This document shows positions 12,056 to 24,146 of a stretch of DNA of 64,000 bases, one piece after another (position 1 is the stretch's first letter; every line of letters begins with the position of its first letter). The notes under the pieces are model-generated. The model was not told the origin of the DNA, did no database searches, and saw only the letters and a program-made list of their open reading frames with translations. The stretch spans positions 744,001 through 808,000 of the forward strand of contig OZ024841.1 of assembly GCA_964017145.1 (NCBI GenBank). Reading direction: 5' to 3'. Both the position numbers and the translations under genes were made by a program. Source of the DNA: Agrocybe praecox (lineage: Eukaryota > Basidiomycota > Agaricomycetes > Agaricales > Agrocybaceae).

Positions 12056-12365
12056 CGACAATTGAAGTGTGTCTGGTGGACAATACACTGGGTTAAAAGA
12101 AAGCCTATGCAAATTGGTAGATAATTCATCAAGGTGGTAGACAACTGTGGGAAGTTGGTAGATAATTTGGAAAAGTTGGTAGACAATCAATAAAGTTGGT
12201 GGACAATATGAAAAGTTGGTAGACAATCCCAAAAGTTGGTAGACAATCCAAAATTCTGGTAGATCACCCATGCTATGTGGTAGACAATCCATATATTACA
12301 TGTCGATAATGTACAAATCTTGTCTATATGTCAAAATGTTTATTTGTGCGAACGGGCACTCATAG
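12056..12365 (-). repeat. Right terminal inverted repeat with about 10 subterminal units
   Basis: Inverted counterpart of the left array: about ten units of the form AAAAGTTGGTAGACAAT at 20-21 bp spacing, then the terminal stretch that ends ...CGAACGGGCACTCATAG at 12365, followed by the target duplication GAAGT. Confidence 0.8.
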
Positions 12366-12680
12366 GAAGTCATCATAGCTTTACAGAGGAATCCGAATAA
12401 CAGATTACACGTTCTGCGAGTTGTGGATGGATTCTTTTCATTTACGTTTTTTGCCACTATTCTGTGCCAATCACATTGCAGCCCACTGTAGCGGGTCCCA
12501 CTAGAATATAGATATCAAATAAGCCACAGTATTGGGACGCGAATAGAATGAAAAGTTTGATAGTGAACCGGTTTGGGATTTTGGAGACGCGAAGTACAGT
12601 GGATGCTCCTCACTTCCTGTGAGTCGTGATCTTCGACTTCAACTGGAAAGAAATCTTAGCATGTGACCCTCGTACGAGAA

Positions 12681-12690
12681 TATATATAAA
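12681..12690 (+). promoter_or_regulatory. TATA box of the gene at 12836
   Basis: TATATATAAA lies about 150 bp before the ATG, followed by a pyrimidine-rich leader (CTTCTTCAAAATATTCTCTT type) as is usual for strongly expressed fungal genes. Confidence 0.6.
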
Positions 12691-12835
12691 GGGGGTCGTT
12701 TGCATCTATAATCTTCAGAACCTACTTCCAAAGGACTTCTTAGTGAGTTATTCATACCTCTCTTCTTCAAAATATTCTCTTTCCTTACGTTCCCTCAAAA
12801 TTTCTGTCGCGTTCAGCTACCTCTACCATCCAAAC

Positions 12836-13277
12836 ATGCCATCCAAACACAATGGAACTCTCTCCGTCGTCGGCGTGGTCGTCAAAGGTTCCTTCTTTTA
12901 CGACAACCAGACCCATGTCTTCGAAGGAACCCTCGACCGGCCTTCCGACATCGACTTTCCCAACGTCTCAGCAGTATTGATGTTGGGCGGCGATTCTCTT
13001 AAGGCTGGACCCCTTGACTTCGCTGGTGATTTTGGGACCGGGGGGATTGTGATTGCCATGGACTCCATCCCAGCTACCATTAATGTTCAGCTTCCACACG
13101 ACATTCCCCCGTACAAGATCAATGGGGTAGGTGAGTGGATCATTGACTAAATATCCTTGTGAGCATCTTTTTGCTGCATGCTTTCATATTCACACTTACT
13201 GATTTCTTCACCAGGCATTTGATGGAGTTGCGATGAGCATCGCCTCCAATACTCCGTCGACTCATAAATACGTTTGA
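12836..13277 (+). CDS. Small beta-rich protein of unknown function, two exons (117 aa)
   Basis: Start ATG 12836 has a good context (CCAAACATGCC). Exon 1 is 12836-13126 and exon 2 is 13215-13277, joined through a GTAGGT donor; this gives 117 residues ending in STHKYV. The stronger donor GTGAGT four bases downstream would give an early stop after 101 residues, so alternative ends are possible. The product begins MPSKHNGTLSVVGVVVKGSF and alternates hydrophobic and polar residues, with Gly at turns, which suggests a small beta-barrel or sandwich. No signal peptide or catalytic motif is visible. The open frame reaches 210 nt upstream of this ATG, but the TATA box and leader argue for the start chosen. 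I do not recognise the family. It lies 470 bp to the right of the transposon and is not part of it. Confidence 0.6.
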
Positions 13278-13289
13278 ACTTGTCAATTT

Positions 13290-15245
13290 CTTCGTCGGTT
13301 ATTCGACGTTAAACTCAGTCTTACATATCAAAACAAATAACAATTTTCTGTACAATTTTCTTCTACCCGTGTGCCAATTTCACTATCCAATAGGCAATGT
13401 CGGTGTGACAGTACAATCTGGCATCCTGGGATTAGATTAGATCGTAGAGAACTCTACTGACATCGCGCCGTCAACATATATAGCCGAATACGTCGTTTGT
13501 TGACTTATAGCCACCTTGCAAAGCAGATCGACTGGGAGCACTGATGCGCCGATTTCTTTGACTAGTTTGATCTATCCATAACAAGATTAATGCCACAATT
13601 TGCGCACCGGTGCTCGGGTCCGGACATGTGATGGTGATTGAAATCGATTACGTTCAAGGTATTAGCATATTTTCTCGTCCTTGTCAGGCTCCTGGCATCC
13701 CTACACGCTTATCATTTTCATTCCCCGATTAGCGTTTCGGTCTGACTCGAGTTATTCGGTCTAATTTATGATTGTTATCTGCATACCGCTGCGCTACGTG
13801 GTTCCTCTCGGTGCCTCCATCAAACCTACACCCTCGAATCAAGCATTTCCTTCCAACCCTCACGAAAAGCCGTCAGTATACTTGCGGGTGAGGCGGCCAG
13901 TGCTGATGCATGGCAAATACGAGACCTTGAAATTGGAGCAACCATGATCCGATTAATATGGCATTATCTTATGCCCCTAGATTCTGGGAGGCAACTCGTA
14001 GGGCTGACCTAAAATAATATGATTTGTGTTTTTTAAATAGTACGCACAATGGTCAGTAGCTACGGCATCAGCATTAATGCATGCCAATGATTAAAGCAAT
14101 ATGCGCCATCATAATGAATTGGAACCCTCCCAAAGACGTTACTAACTTAGACTGCTACTCAAAAATTAACGTGACCGGTTCGGGATGTTTATAACCGGAA
14201 AAAACCAATCATTAACAAACAAACCGGGTAATGAACCATAGAGTTTCTCACATTCCATTTATCAGGTAAAAACGATACCTTATTACATAAGGTCTCGTAA
14301 CAGACTCACGAGTGCTTATTCAGCGACAAACATGAGCTTCACGCAGATGCGTCTACCTTTCAACGTTACTCAACGAGGTCTGTAATCTTCCTCGTTTGTT
14401 CAGAAACACCAAGAAAACTCACGATTTCTCTTCATCTACCGTAAATGACCTTGATATATTCCACTTGTCGATTCAAGCTACCGAGAGGATGCGGTTAGTG
14501 AAGGTTCGCTGTTTTGAAGTGTACCTAGGACTTAGCATTATGATTCAGTTGAAATTTCAAAATACTAAAAGCTGTCAGTAAGTCTTGATCGTGCGTTTAC
14601 GACGACAAAATCCTTAAATTCCCTATGCATCCAGGTTGCGCTTTATCCATCAATGCTTCCCGTTAGCAAATAATTGACGTTTTCAAGAGGAAATATCAGA
14701 AGAGTGAACCCTGGCGATTCAACCGGAACGCGATGGAAAATGCGACAGTGTAAAAAATGGATTAGAAAGTACATCATACCATTCGCAACTATCATTTGAA
14801 CACTAACGTCTCTTCTGAAGTGTATCTAACCGGGTACGTCACCCGTACTTGGAGCGTTATTTGATAAAAAGCCCGATTTCGGGCAAGCTATTCAACGTAG
14901 AATTAGGGGAGCGGGTGAATGGGGTCATATCCGAGGCATGTATCGCTACTTGTGCTCAAGGAAATGCCACGTTCAGCTTGAGTTTCTCTGAGATAGTATA
15001 CCTAGCAAGTATTTACACATGATACAATACTAATGATAGCAAATAAGTCAGAAATGAGATTGCCAGAAACGACGGCGCTTATATATTGACAATGATTCAC
15101 GAGTCCCTAATCCCCCAGCGGTGTAGCAGTTATAATTTAGACAGTAGGGCCGGTGTTTTATGTTCTAATTTTGAATGTTGGAATAAGAACGCGATTACTT
15201 ACATGGGAATTACAGTATTACTTATTAGAAGACACTTAACGCGCA
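13290..15245. other. Gene-free AT-rich stretch
   Basis: I find no reading frame with coding character, no RNA gene and no clear repeat in about 2 kb. The short open frame at 14396-14581 has no support. Confidence 0.45.
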
Positions 15246-15249
15246 GACC

Positions 15250-18200
15250 GTGACATGATTGACGCTAGGGATTCCGATGATGCGTGTCACGGTCACACGA
15301 ATGCGTTTCTGCGCTTCTTTCGTTTGTTTCTTTCGTTTGTTTCCCTTTATCTGCCTTCACCTCTGCGGCTTACGTCTCCTGATCCCTGCCCTCTACCCAC
15401 GAAAAACGATCAAATTTACGCCGGATATACCTTGGTTTACGTGCTCCGCGGAGCTCGGAGTTCGAGCGAGCGAGGTTGCATGGATGAATGGACCATGGCC
15501 AGAGCAGAGAATGGAGAGCAGAGAATGGAGAGCAGAGCTCTCGAGAATAGGGAGGGAGATGGTTGGGATAGATAGATGGCTGGGGCTGCGCCTACGCCCT
15601 AGGCGTGTGCGTGCACCACATCCGAGGCGAAGGAGGGATTCGGAGGGATGCGATTCGCGGAGTGAAGTTGAGTGTATTGGAGGTGCCGGTGCGCGCTGAA
15701 TGGAAGTTGGAACGCGCCGAGCTAATGGATGGACGGGAGCTTTGGTTACGAAAAGGTTGGGAGGGATTCGAACAGGATTCTCAGAGTTGAATACAGGGGG
15801 GGAAAGAACGGTGGCAACTGGATTGGGTTCAATGTTACGATAGGAAATAGAACGAAGGACACTGGAACAGGACAGAGAACGTCGAATGGGAAGAGGGAAA
15901 GGGCGACATGGCGCATAGCTTGTTTTCCTCCAGAGCTTTGTGTGCGGACGAAGAATTGAGCCTGGTGGGCTGCGATGGATTGTGTCTCGATGGCCGTTCA
16001 CTCGAACCGAGAACGTTCCTAGGCCCGGGCTTGACAGGAGGGCTCGACACTGCGAGGACTGCTCCATCCCTTTGGCTAACATGAACAACATCTCTCATCG
16101 AGTTATCGCACATCGACATTCTTCCCGTGAAGCAGCCTCGTTTGACCGTTTCCATGCTGGAACTCGGTCAACATCCATCGTCGTTCCATCATTTCTACGT
16201 CATATTCGTCGATCTATCTCTTCTTTCTGTCGCCGCTGGATACCGTGCCACAGCTCACCCTCCCGACTGCGACACATTCAAACGCCACACGAAACACGTA
16301 CAAACTATCCCAAGGCGGAAAATAGTCCCAACCACCAAAACCGCGACCGCGACCACACCGACCGCGTTAGCACCTCAAGCTGACTCGGACGCGACCGCGA
16401 ACCAACAACTTACGCGCAATTCAAATGTGACTAGTGCCCTTAAGCAGTAGGGGAAGGGATATACGGGACCGTGATTTCTACGTCGGGATGCTCACTGTTG
16501 GGCCGCTTTCATGGTCCACATTGATCTGCGCTCGGAAGGATCTGTTGTTCGCCTCAAGCGCAGCTTCATCAATGGTGCCCAACGTCCCCTACAAAATGTG
16601 CCAGCGCGTTCCGTCGAAAGCTCTTCTATGCACCACACACGAACACCCATGCTTACTTGCCCTCCCTTTACGATATGACACAAGTCTTTCTTCGTCCTCA
16701 TTGGTAAACTCCCGCTGCCTTCACGCACACTACCCCTCGTATTGCACTCCCGGACCTACGGACCCATCATATCGAGTCTTTCCCCTTCCTTAACATCCCT
16801 TAACATCTTGCATTCATTCCTGTTATTTGCGTATTTGAGAGCCTCGCACGCGCGTCCTCCGATTGACCTTCTGTCAGTCCATGGATTTCTTTTCGAAGGC
16901 GTGCGTCTGTGCAATACGTGTCATTCATATCACTACCGAGACCATCACCCCTTCAAGCCCTCCTCTACGGCCGAGCGTCCGTTTGCTCTGGCCATGAATC
17001 AAGTTCGTTTCGTTTTGTGCTATCTGTGCACAGCCGGGTTGTTCTTCTCTCTTTCCTGCCGTCTTTCCTTCCTTCCATTGTTCATTTTTTTTGCCGTTGT
17101 ATTTTCTCTTTTTCTTCTTTTTGTGCTTTCGCATGATTCGGGTTTGATTTGGTACCGCGCTTCCTTTTCCTTGTCAACCTTTGCCATTTCAAGTTCTCCT
17201 TGGTTCTCTCTCTCTCTCCTGCTCTCCGCGCCTTTGCGCCTCCCAAACTCACCGCAGTGATGATCTTCCCATCGCAGTCCTCTGCTAGTTGCCGTTATCT
17301 GTGTATTTGCCATGCGCCGCGGCTTAAATTAGCTATGCCTACGCAGCCTCGCGCGTCCTCTGTTTCGCTCTTTATGATGGATTTCTTTCCGTAACCTTCG
17401 CAGCTTACGCGTTACGGGACAAGGGCTTTCTCTCGATTCCTGTCTCGTCCGCATTCTTGTCCTTCGCCCTCTCTCCGCTCGTTCTTCTTCCCATAAATCA
17501 TATTCGTTCCACTTTGCCGTTGGGCAATGACACTTGTCCGATATGTGATGTGCGATGGTGGATGCACGTAGTTGGGGTTAATTGATTGGTATTTTTTTCC
17601 TTTCTTTCGTACCGTTCGAATTTCGGTCCGTGATCGCTTGTTATTATTATTTCTATTCCTATTTATTTTTCATTTCCTCGTTCCAAATTCAATCTCTTGT
17701 TCTTGTTTTCCTCCGATCTTTTTTGTCCTTTTTTATTTTCCACTTTTAAATTCTAATTTGTATTGCTGACGGTATGATTCATCTTCGTGTCTTTTCCGCC
17801 AGGTTGGCGATATATTTCCTTGAGATTATCTGCCTGTATTTTTCTTTTTGTATGTGTATAGCCGGTCTCTTCAATTCAATTCATATCTTCATCTCCGTCT
17901 CCTCTGTCACTGGTGTTAAGCTCCTCCGTTGAACCTCCGTCTGCTCTGCTCTCCGGTGTATCCATGAATATGAATAACGGTTATGTTTTACCATCAATAT
18001 ATCACTATTAGTCCCGCCACCGGCTCATTCAAGCTACTTTCTCTATGTGCTGTGCAATTGAGATGTGCTCGGCATACATAGTCAGAGGGGTTGGTTTTTC
18101 TCCCCCTCCCACCCTCTCCTCTCCTTCATCTGCCCTATCTACCCACCCCCGCATCTCCATTGTCGCTGCCATTTATTTCCCCTAGACTCCTTGCAAATGT

Positions 18201-18320
18201 ACATGTATGTACATACTCGTGGTTTTCTCGCTTCCTTTCTTTTCTCTTTTGTTCCTTCATATCTCTTCGTGTGATCTCTGATGTTTGATGCGGATAGTAC
18301 GATTATCTTTCAACCTCGTA
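15250..18320 (+). repeat. Block R: dispersed pyrimidine-rich repeat copy
   Basis: The stretch shares short conserved tracts with blocks P, Q and units A-D. GGTGCCGGTGCGCGCTGAAT (near 15680) matches 5158 and, less well, 23411. ATGTACATGTATGTACATAC (near 18197) matches 48567 and 52829. CCACCCCCGCATCTCCA (near 18144) matches 33231 and 52775. The + strand is very C/T-rich between about 16990 and 18280. Several 100-230 codon frames are open on both strands, but their residue make-up is dominated by Ser, Pro, Arg and Leu and they are not conserved between copies, so I do not call genes. It could be an old regulatory or noncoding gene region copied with the F-box cluster. Confidence 0.45.
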
Positions 18321-18649
18321 TCCCTCGAATTTGAACCGAATTCGCCTTTGCGTTCTATGTCCCTTTTTTCTTTTGTTCTTTTTCAGTTATAGTTTTTGGG
18401 GTTATTTGTAGCCTGTCTTCTTTCCTTCCCTTCCTGTGCATTTTCGTATCGTGTTGCATGTATCTTTAAATATGAACTACGGACTTTGGTCAAGTATTTT
18501 GATATTCCCAATGGCATCCAGGGAGTCATACTATTTCGGATGCCCCCCCTCCTCCGGCCTTCCCGACAAAGTTGAATATGTCCCAGTCGTCCTTCTTTGC
18601 AAATGTCTGTTCCCTCGAAGTCAATATTCATATTAACCCACTCTTGCAG

Positions 18650-19265
18650 ATCAGGTTGATTTTGAACCCTGGTTTGACGATGGATGGCCCATGGGGTGAT
18701 GTACTTGGGACTTGAACTAATTATAGCACCCTACATCGATCACGCGTACTATGGTGTATAAGTGTATTTGTTTGAATTCCTGTGGCACAACACAAACAAA
18801 TTAATTTAGATGCGGCCGTCTAAGGCTCCAACCATTTTATTTACATTTAAAATTTTGGGTAAATAAAATGTAAATGGTAAATAAACTATTTAAACTGGGT
18901 TTAGATGGTAGAAAATGGTAATTAAATGCGGAATATTTTTGAGAGATGAAGTTCATCATATCTATCATTAAATAGCTCTAACAGCAAATACATGTATCAT
19001 TAACATTCCAAGATAGGTGCTTGTATGTCTTTGGGAGTCGAACACATATGATGAATTATCAAGTCAAAGAAGTCACAGAAGTCACAGACCCATAGATGTT
19101 GCGTGCGGCACTGGATCGGCACATCAATTGAAATTTTTGTTACACCTAGGGCATACCAAGAACAGTGTATGGGAATCTTGGACCCTACAGAGCTTCTAAA
19201 GATCCCGTCAACGGTCAATGGCTTATAATTGATAATCTATCAAGCTTTCAACTTTAACACTCTCG
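18650..19265 (+). promoter_or_regulatory. Upstream region of the first F-box gene
   Basis: 18755-18822 is closely matched by 29935-30003, the upstream part of a family relic, so this is ancestral promoter DNA. In the relic the start codon follows within about 30 bp, whereas here about 440 bp intervene, including an AT-rich palindromic patch near 18830-18885 (ACCATTTTATTTACATTT ... AAATGTAAATGGT). That suggests an insertion here or a deletion in the relic. TATAAT at about 19224 is a possible TATA element. Confidence 0.4.
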
Positions 19266-20837
19266 ATGGACACGATACCGTTTGAAATCGGGGTGCATAT
19301 TGCATCTCTCATACCTAACGAACGTGATGTCGCCACACTCTGCCTCGTTTCATCCCAATGGTTGAAAGCTGCACGTCTCATCCTGTACAAACAGTTGACA
19401 CTCAGATACACCTTGATTAGTGTTGATGACACTCTAGAGATGCTGAGCAAAAACCCACAGGTCATGCGAAGTGTAACTGTCTTAAAGCTGTGTTCTGACG
19501 AAATCGAACGATGGCCGAACTATGAAGACACACTACGGGGAATGCAAAATATCAAACTCTTACACCTGTGGGGCACATTCACGACCCCTGCAATTAAACG
19601 TATAGCTTCGATCTTCTACGAGGTTGCTCCGTATTTGAAGGACATCATACTGAAGGTCATGCCCGATGATGATGACAAGGGAGAGGAGGAAGAGTCCCAT
19701 GAGCTGGAGATAGTACAGAACTCTCCATATGAGCTCAAGTTTCTTTTCATTGATTGCATGTTCATACCCAGTAAGCGTGCAGTAGGCTTCTGGAGATTCA
19801 AGCTAACATAATTTTCAAGTCCAATTACTACGGACTACTACTTTTCTGCACAGCCCCAGCTCAATAACGACATTGGAACTATTCGACCAGATGGAAAAGA
19901 ACCCCAGCATTAGCGGGCTGCTGACCGTCATCAGGCTGCCCAATCTGGAAATTTTCAAGCTCCCAGGAATTGATATCAACGCGACAGCAGAACTTATATT
20001 GCTCAATTTTCTTGCTGCACATCCAACGATTCAAACGTTCTCTATCTCACCGGAAAATGGGAGCCTCGACCACCACCTTGGATCAGCAGAATACAGAAAC
20101 ATCCTTCCAAACCTAAAATATCTATGCACCAACTATGCAATCGTTAAGAACCTTTCGACGATATGTCCCACTGTCATCAAAAACCTGATCTCGTTAGAAT
20201 TCAAAAATTGTGAGTTAGATGAAGAAGACGAGGAAGGGAACGGGGATGCAGCGAGGAGCTTTTTGTTGGCAGTAGAACACATGATTCGGCGGATCGGCAC
20301 CTTTCCGTACCTTCGACATTTCACATTGGAGGACAGCAAGAGTGTATTAATTGCAAGATTGTTCAAAATTATGTCACTTGCTGGGCCTTTGGTGGAACAC
20401 GTCTCAATTTTCGATATTTTTCTCAATAATCAACAAGCCCACGACGAGAAGAATATAGTAAGTACATTTCCTCTGGTGTGTACTGTGAGATGTCTGACTT
20501 ACTATGTTACCACGGCCTTTCACAGTCGCGATTATTCCAAGCTGTTGAATGCTTTAAAAAGCTTCAAAGACTCGATTTTCATTCCGACATTCCCTTTCTC
20601 TCTTCTCTCGTTATTCCCAAAGCTCAAAACAACAAGACCATCAAATCAATATTTCTCTTTACAGACCATCCGAAATACGTAAACCATCCACAACAGGAGG
20701 ATACATTTATAGAACGCAAGGGTGATCCAGCACATTCGATCACTTTCAATACTGTCAACCGGAAGTCGTCTAGGATTTGGTGGACGATCGAAGGGTACTT
20801 CGCAAATAATATAGATTATTTAAATTTTGACTGTTAG
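19266..20837 (+). CDS. F-box-like / leucine-rich protein, three exons (484 aa)
   Basis: Exons 19266-19770, 19820-20457 and 20526-20837 keep frame with GT-AG junctions. Residues 4-45 (IPFEIGVHIASLIPNERDVA... ILYKQL) match the F-box-like start of a basidiomycete family; F-box proteins usually recruit substrates to SCF ubiquitin ligases by binding Skp1. The remainder has regularly spaced Leu and LPNL-type segments (for example RLPNLEIFKL and ILPNLKYL), as in irregular leucine-rich repeats, which would bind the target. It ends with the family signature (..RIWWTIE). It has an acidic insert near residue 140 (DDDDKGEEEE) and a second acidic patch near residue 315 (DEEDEEG). It is related to the genes at 24147 and at 35423, 41469 and 50392. 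The substrate is unknown. Confidence 0.8.
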
Positions 20838-20879
20838 AATTTAGCGAATGTTATTGATTGTTACTGTGTACTACAGAGT

Positions 20880-23730
20880 TTATCTGCGGTTGCGCAGAAT
20901 CTGGAAAGGGAGGACAATTTAACGCGAAGAGAAAAGAAACAGCGAAATATTCGATACAAAGCGGAAACAAGGACGAAGAAAAGACGTACGCGGAACATCT
21001 ATTCGGGTAAAGCAACCACGAACGCGAGAAAATTCTACCCATGTCGAGAAATTCAGTGGCTGGGTAGCCACACCATCATGGTACGCTCCACCGCCACCTA
21101 TGTGTAACTCGATGCCCCTCTCTGCTTGGTGCTGGTGCTGGTGATGATGGATATTCGACGCGTCCACGTCAAAGTCCAAGTATTCCTCGACACACTGTTC
21201 TTGCCCAATGTCGCCAGACATGCCGATGATGCAAACCATATGACGATCCAAACGGTGATGGGTAGGAATCCACACCGTCTCCGTCATTGAGACCGCCCAT
21301 GCTGCTGTCATTACTACTGTCCGTTTTGGTGGCAGCCACGGATTTCTCAACCAGAAGCAGCATCAACAGAACCGTAGCTGCCTACGAACTGCTGCTGCTA
21401 CCGGGCGTCCTGTACGTACGTGGCCATATCGTAGGTCGAATGTGGATCGACGGCGCCGCCAGGAGTGGCAAAGATATCACTGGCCTTGTCGGAAGAGGAA
21501 GGCGCAGGCGATTGGACGGCTAATGCTGAAGGTGGTGCTGATGTCGATACCGAGGAAGTGAAATACGCTAAGCTGACGCAGCTGTATCGGTGCCCGAATA
21601 TAAGTGCGAATGAGAATGCGAGTGGTGACGCTAGTGTGATTGAGAGTGCGAGTTGGTGTGTAGGCTGAACCCGAAGAGGAATGGCGCTCAACAGTGTCGT
21701 AGGATCGACCAGATCCGAATTCGCACCCACCACAGTCGACGCAGACGATAACGACGACGGCAGGCCCCGCTCGTCCAGCACACACTACCACCATTCTCAC
21801 CAGCGGCACTAATTTCGCCTACGAAAATCAACCAAAAGAAAGACCACATTGACTCTGGTAACGCTCTGGGTAGTTCTGGGATCCATATTCAGGGAACGTA
21901 GGGGTGATGTTCGTGTTCGACGTCGAGTTGTCGGTGTTATTGACGTGATTGTAGAAAAAAGTCGACGACATGACAAGGATATGAGGCTCGGGTGGAAAAG
22001 AGCTGTTGTTCGGTGCGTTGGGGTGGTGAGGTTGTGGAGGTCGTGGTTCTGGATAGGGATGGCTACAGTTTCCCTTGGTCCTCGTTGGCCGCCGACGATG
22101 CGGAAGCAGTGTCCTGCGTAAGGGAGAGGAATTGTAAAGTACGTGAACACATCGTTCGCCTCATCCGGCGCCTGATCAATCTGGCATTGCTCATGCTGAT
22201 GGTTGAGAGTATTCAACGATCCATAGGGGGGGTGTCATTCATTAGGAAGAGGAACGGATGCCGACCGATGACAATACGCTGCGTGATGATGATGCGGTCC
22301 AACATCCATAGCAAAGGGTACCGTGAAAGGGCCCTGTGGCAGAGCAGAAAATGTTGAAGGAGCGGAAACGGAGCATGGGCATAGCGAAGTGAGGCAAGTT
22401 GAAGTGTTGTCGTCGGTCGATGCTCGGGTCCATTTTCGTACTCGATAGATTCGTGGTGCCGGTGATCGATCGATCGACAACTCTCGCCAGGTTGCGCCCC
22501 AAATGCCCAGCTGCACCGGCCAACTCCTCTCAGCTTTCTTGCCTTTCAGAAAAAGCTGTGAAAGGCCACCGGTCATCGATCATCCATGATCGCAGCACAG
22601 CGCCTCCAGCGTTTGCTGGGGCTTCCGGGATTCGAATTTCGTACGCAAGCGAGCCCAGAGTGCATAGAGTTTTGTATTGCTTTTCACTAAATCGATAGTG
22701 ACTGATCAGGCCTTCAGGACAAGAAAGGGTCAGCACTGCATAAAACGGTGAAATTAATGCACCAGACCTTGGTAAGTACGTGCTGTCCTTCAAAAGTCGA
22801 TCAGCGGCTGACAGAGACATCCTTTACGACCTCTTCCCAGCTGCATCCCAACGTCATACTCGTATTCTCCCCTTTATGCACACCCTCCCTAACTCTCAAC
22901 GTCAATTTGGGACGAATAATGCGATGTGCAGCGTCCACAGGCTGGCAGCGAACGAAATGCGATCATGACAATAAATGAAGGTGGCCTGCTGTACCTTCTG
23001 CGGGATGTCCGCATGGTTGAAACCCAAGAGTCAAAAGTGGAATGGGACATGAATGCATGACGAGATGAATCAAAGTTGTCGATGGTGGCAACGACGCCGT
23101 CGTGACGGTGTCAGGCAGTTGTGGCAGTGCAATCTAGCCCGGCAAGATTAGATTAGATAACATAAAGTGCCCGTCAGCGCGACGCGCATAGCCGGATAAC
23201 ATCTTTTCTTCAACCTCGACCGCTACTGAGACCGACGCGTATCCAAACCAACTCCAGTCCGAGCCACACTTGTTGGCTCCAGCAGGCATCATAATTATCT
23301 GAACTTGAGCTTGACTCGGCACGACAGGCACACACTTGGTGGTATAAAGCGCATGTTATACCCCTGGATTCGGAGAGATGGGAGTCGTAAAGATGGGATA
23401 GATACTAGAGGTGCTGGTGGGCGCTGAAAGGAGGTTTCAATGCTCTGAGCGAATGGATGGACGGGTGTTATGTTTGTGAAAAGGGAGTTCAAGGGGATAT
23501 AGCATGAGAGGGTTTGGGAGATTCGAGCAGGATTCTCGGAGTGGAAGGGGGGACGCGGAAGGCTTTCAGTGTACAAATGACGTTCTGCGAGCAGCCTCAG
23601 TATGCGAGACAGTCCTCGAACGTGTCTAAGTTTGTGGATGATCCCAAGTTCTGGAAAGAGTTGGCAAGGAGGTTAGCACGCATCCCGACGATAGATGTGG
23701 GTATTCCAAGCGTACCGGATTCATTTTAAT
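20880..23730 (-). pseudogene. Block Q: second copy of the decayed minus-strand gene
   Basis: Homologous to block P (1700-5500) over its length and in the same orientation, but without the MULE insertion. The longest minus-strand frame (21398-21781, 127 codons) contains the shared peptide STYDMATYVQ and is rich in Ser and Ala; other parts of the coding sequence lie in shifted frames (20919-21350, 21809-22216, 22235-22576). No complete exon chain can be built, so I call it a pseudogene of an unrecognised, probably regulatory, protein. It sits between two plus-strand F-box genes and was probably moved with them in a segmental duplication. Confidence 0.5.
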
Positions 23731-24063
23731 ATTGTTCGAGTCGTTCTATGACATGGGGGATATAAGCGAAGGTGAGAGATGGGAACCATTCAAGGTGATT
23801 CATGCGTGTTTGATCGGAAGGAGACATTCCCGCTGACGTTCAGAACGTTCAATATTCGAATGTTTTCTGCACTGAATGGAAATTGGAAATGGAGAAATCA
23901 GGTCGGTCAAATCTATGTCTTTGGCGCCTTGACTTTAGAGAAAAATCCCAATTCGGAACTTGTAATTACCACGTGTAAATAAAACGCGAGCCTCGTCATG
24001 ATCATGTGGTTGCAATGTATGCCCTTATATATATACCGATTATCTTTATCTATGATAAGATCA

Positions 24064-24069
24064 TATAAA
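24064..24069 (+). promoter_or_regulatory. TATA box of the second F-box gene
   Basis: TATAAA lies 78 bp before the ATG at 24147, followed by a C/T-rich leader. The 330 bp to the left (23735-24063) hold nothing I can identify. Confidence 0.55.
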
Positions 24070-24146
24070 GGCTTTCGATTCTTCTGTTCGCTCCAACTTA
24101 CGCCAGCCTCCCACGCATACTTGTTGAAATTTAACTGGGAGCGATC

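Larger units (their letters stand above)
8207..12365 (+). mobile_element. Complete DNA transposon with DD34E integrase-like transposase, 5-bp target duplication
   Basis: The two ends are inverted copies that start CTATGAGTGCCCGTTCGCAC; over the first 66 bp I count about three mismatches. Directly outside lies a perfect 5-bp direct repeat GAAGT (8202-8206 and 12366-12370). Inside each end is a roughly 250-350 bp array of about 20-bp units (consensus near ATTGTCTACCAACTTTTTGG), in opposite orientation at the two ends. One intact five-exon gene (8902-11066) codes for the transposase. Total length is 4159 bp. Host copy ends, duplication and open gene together suggest a recent, possibly active insertion. 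The catalytic domain is of the retroviral-integrase (rve) type known from many basidiomycete hypothetical proteins. I cannot assign it to a named eukaryotic superfamily. Confidence 0.85.

Noticed and set aside
15393..16091. 232-codon minus-strand frame in block R
   Set aside because: No recognisable domain, Ser/Pro/Arg-rich, not conserved in the related blocks.
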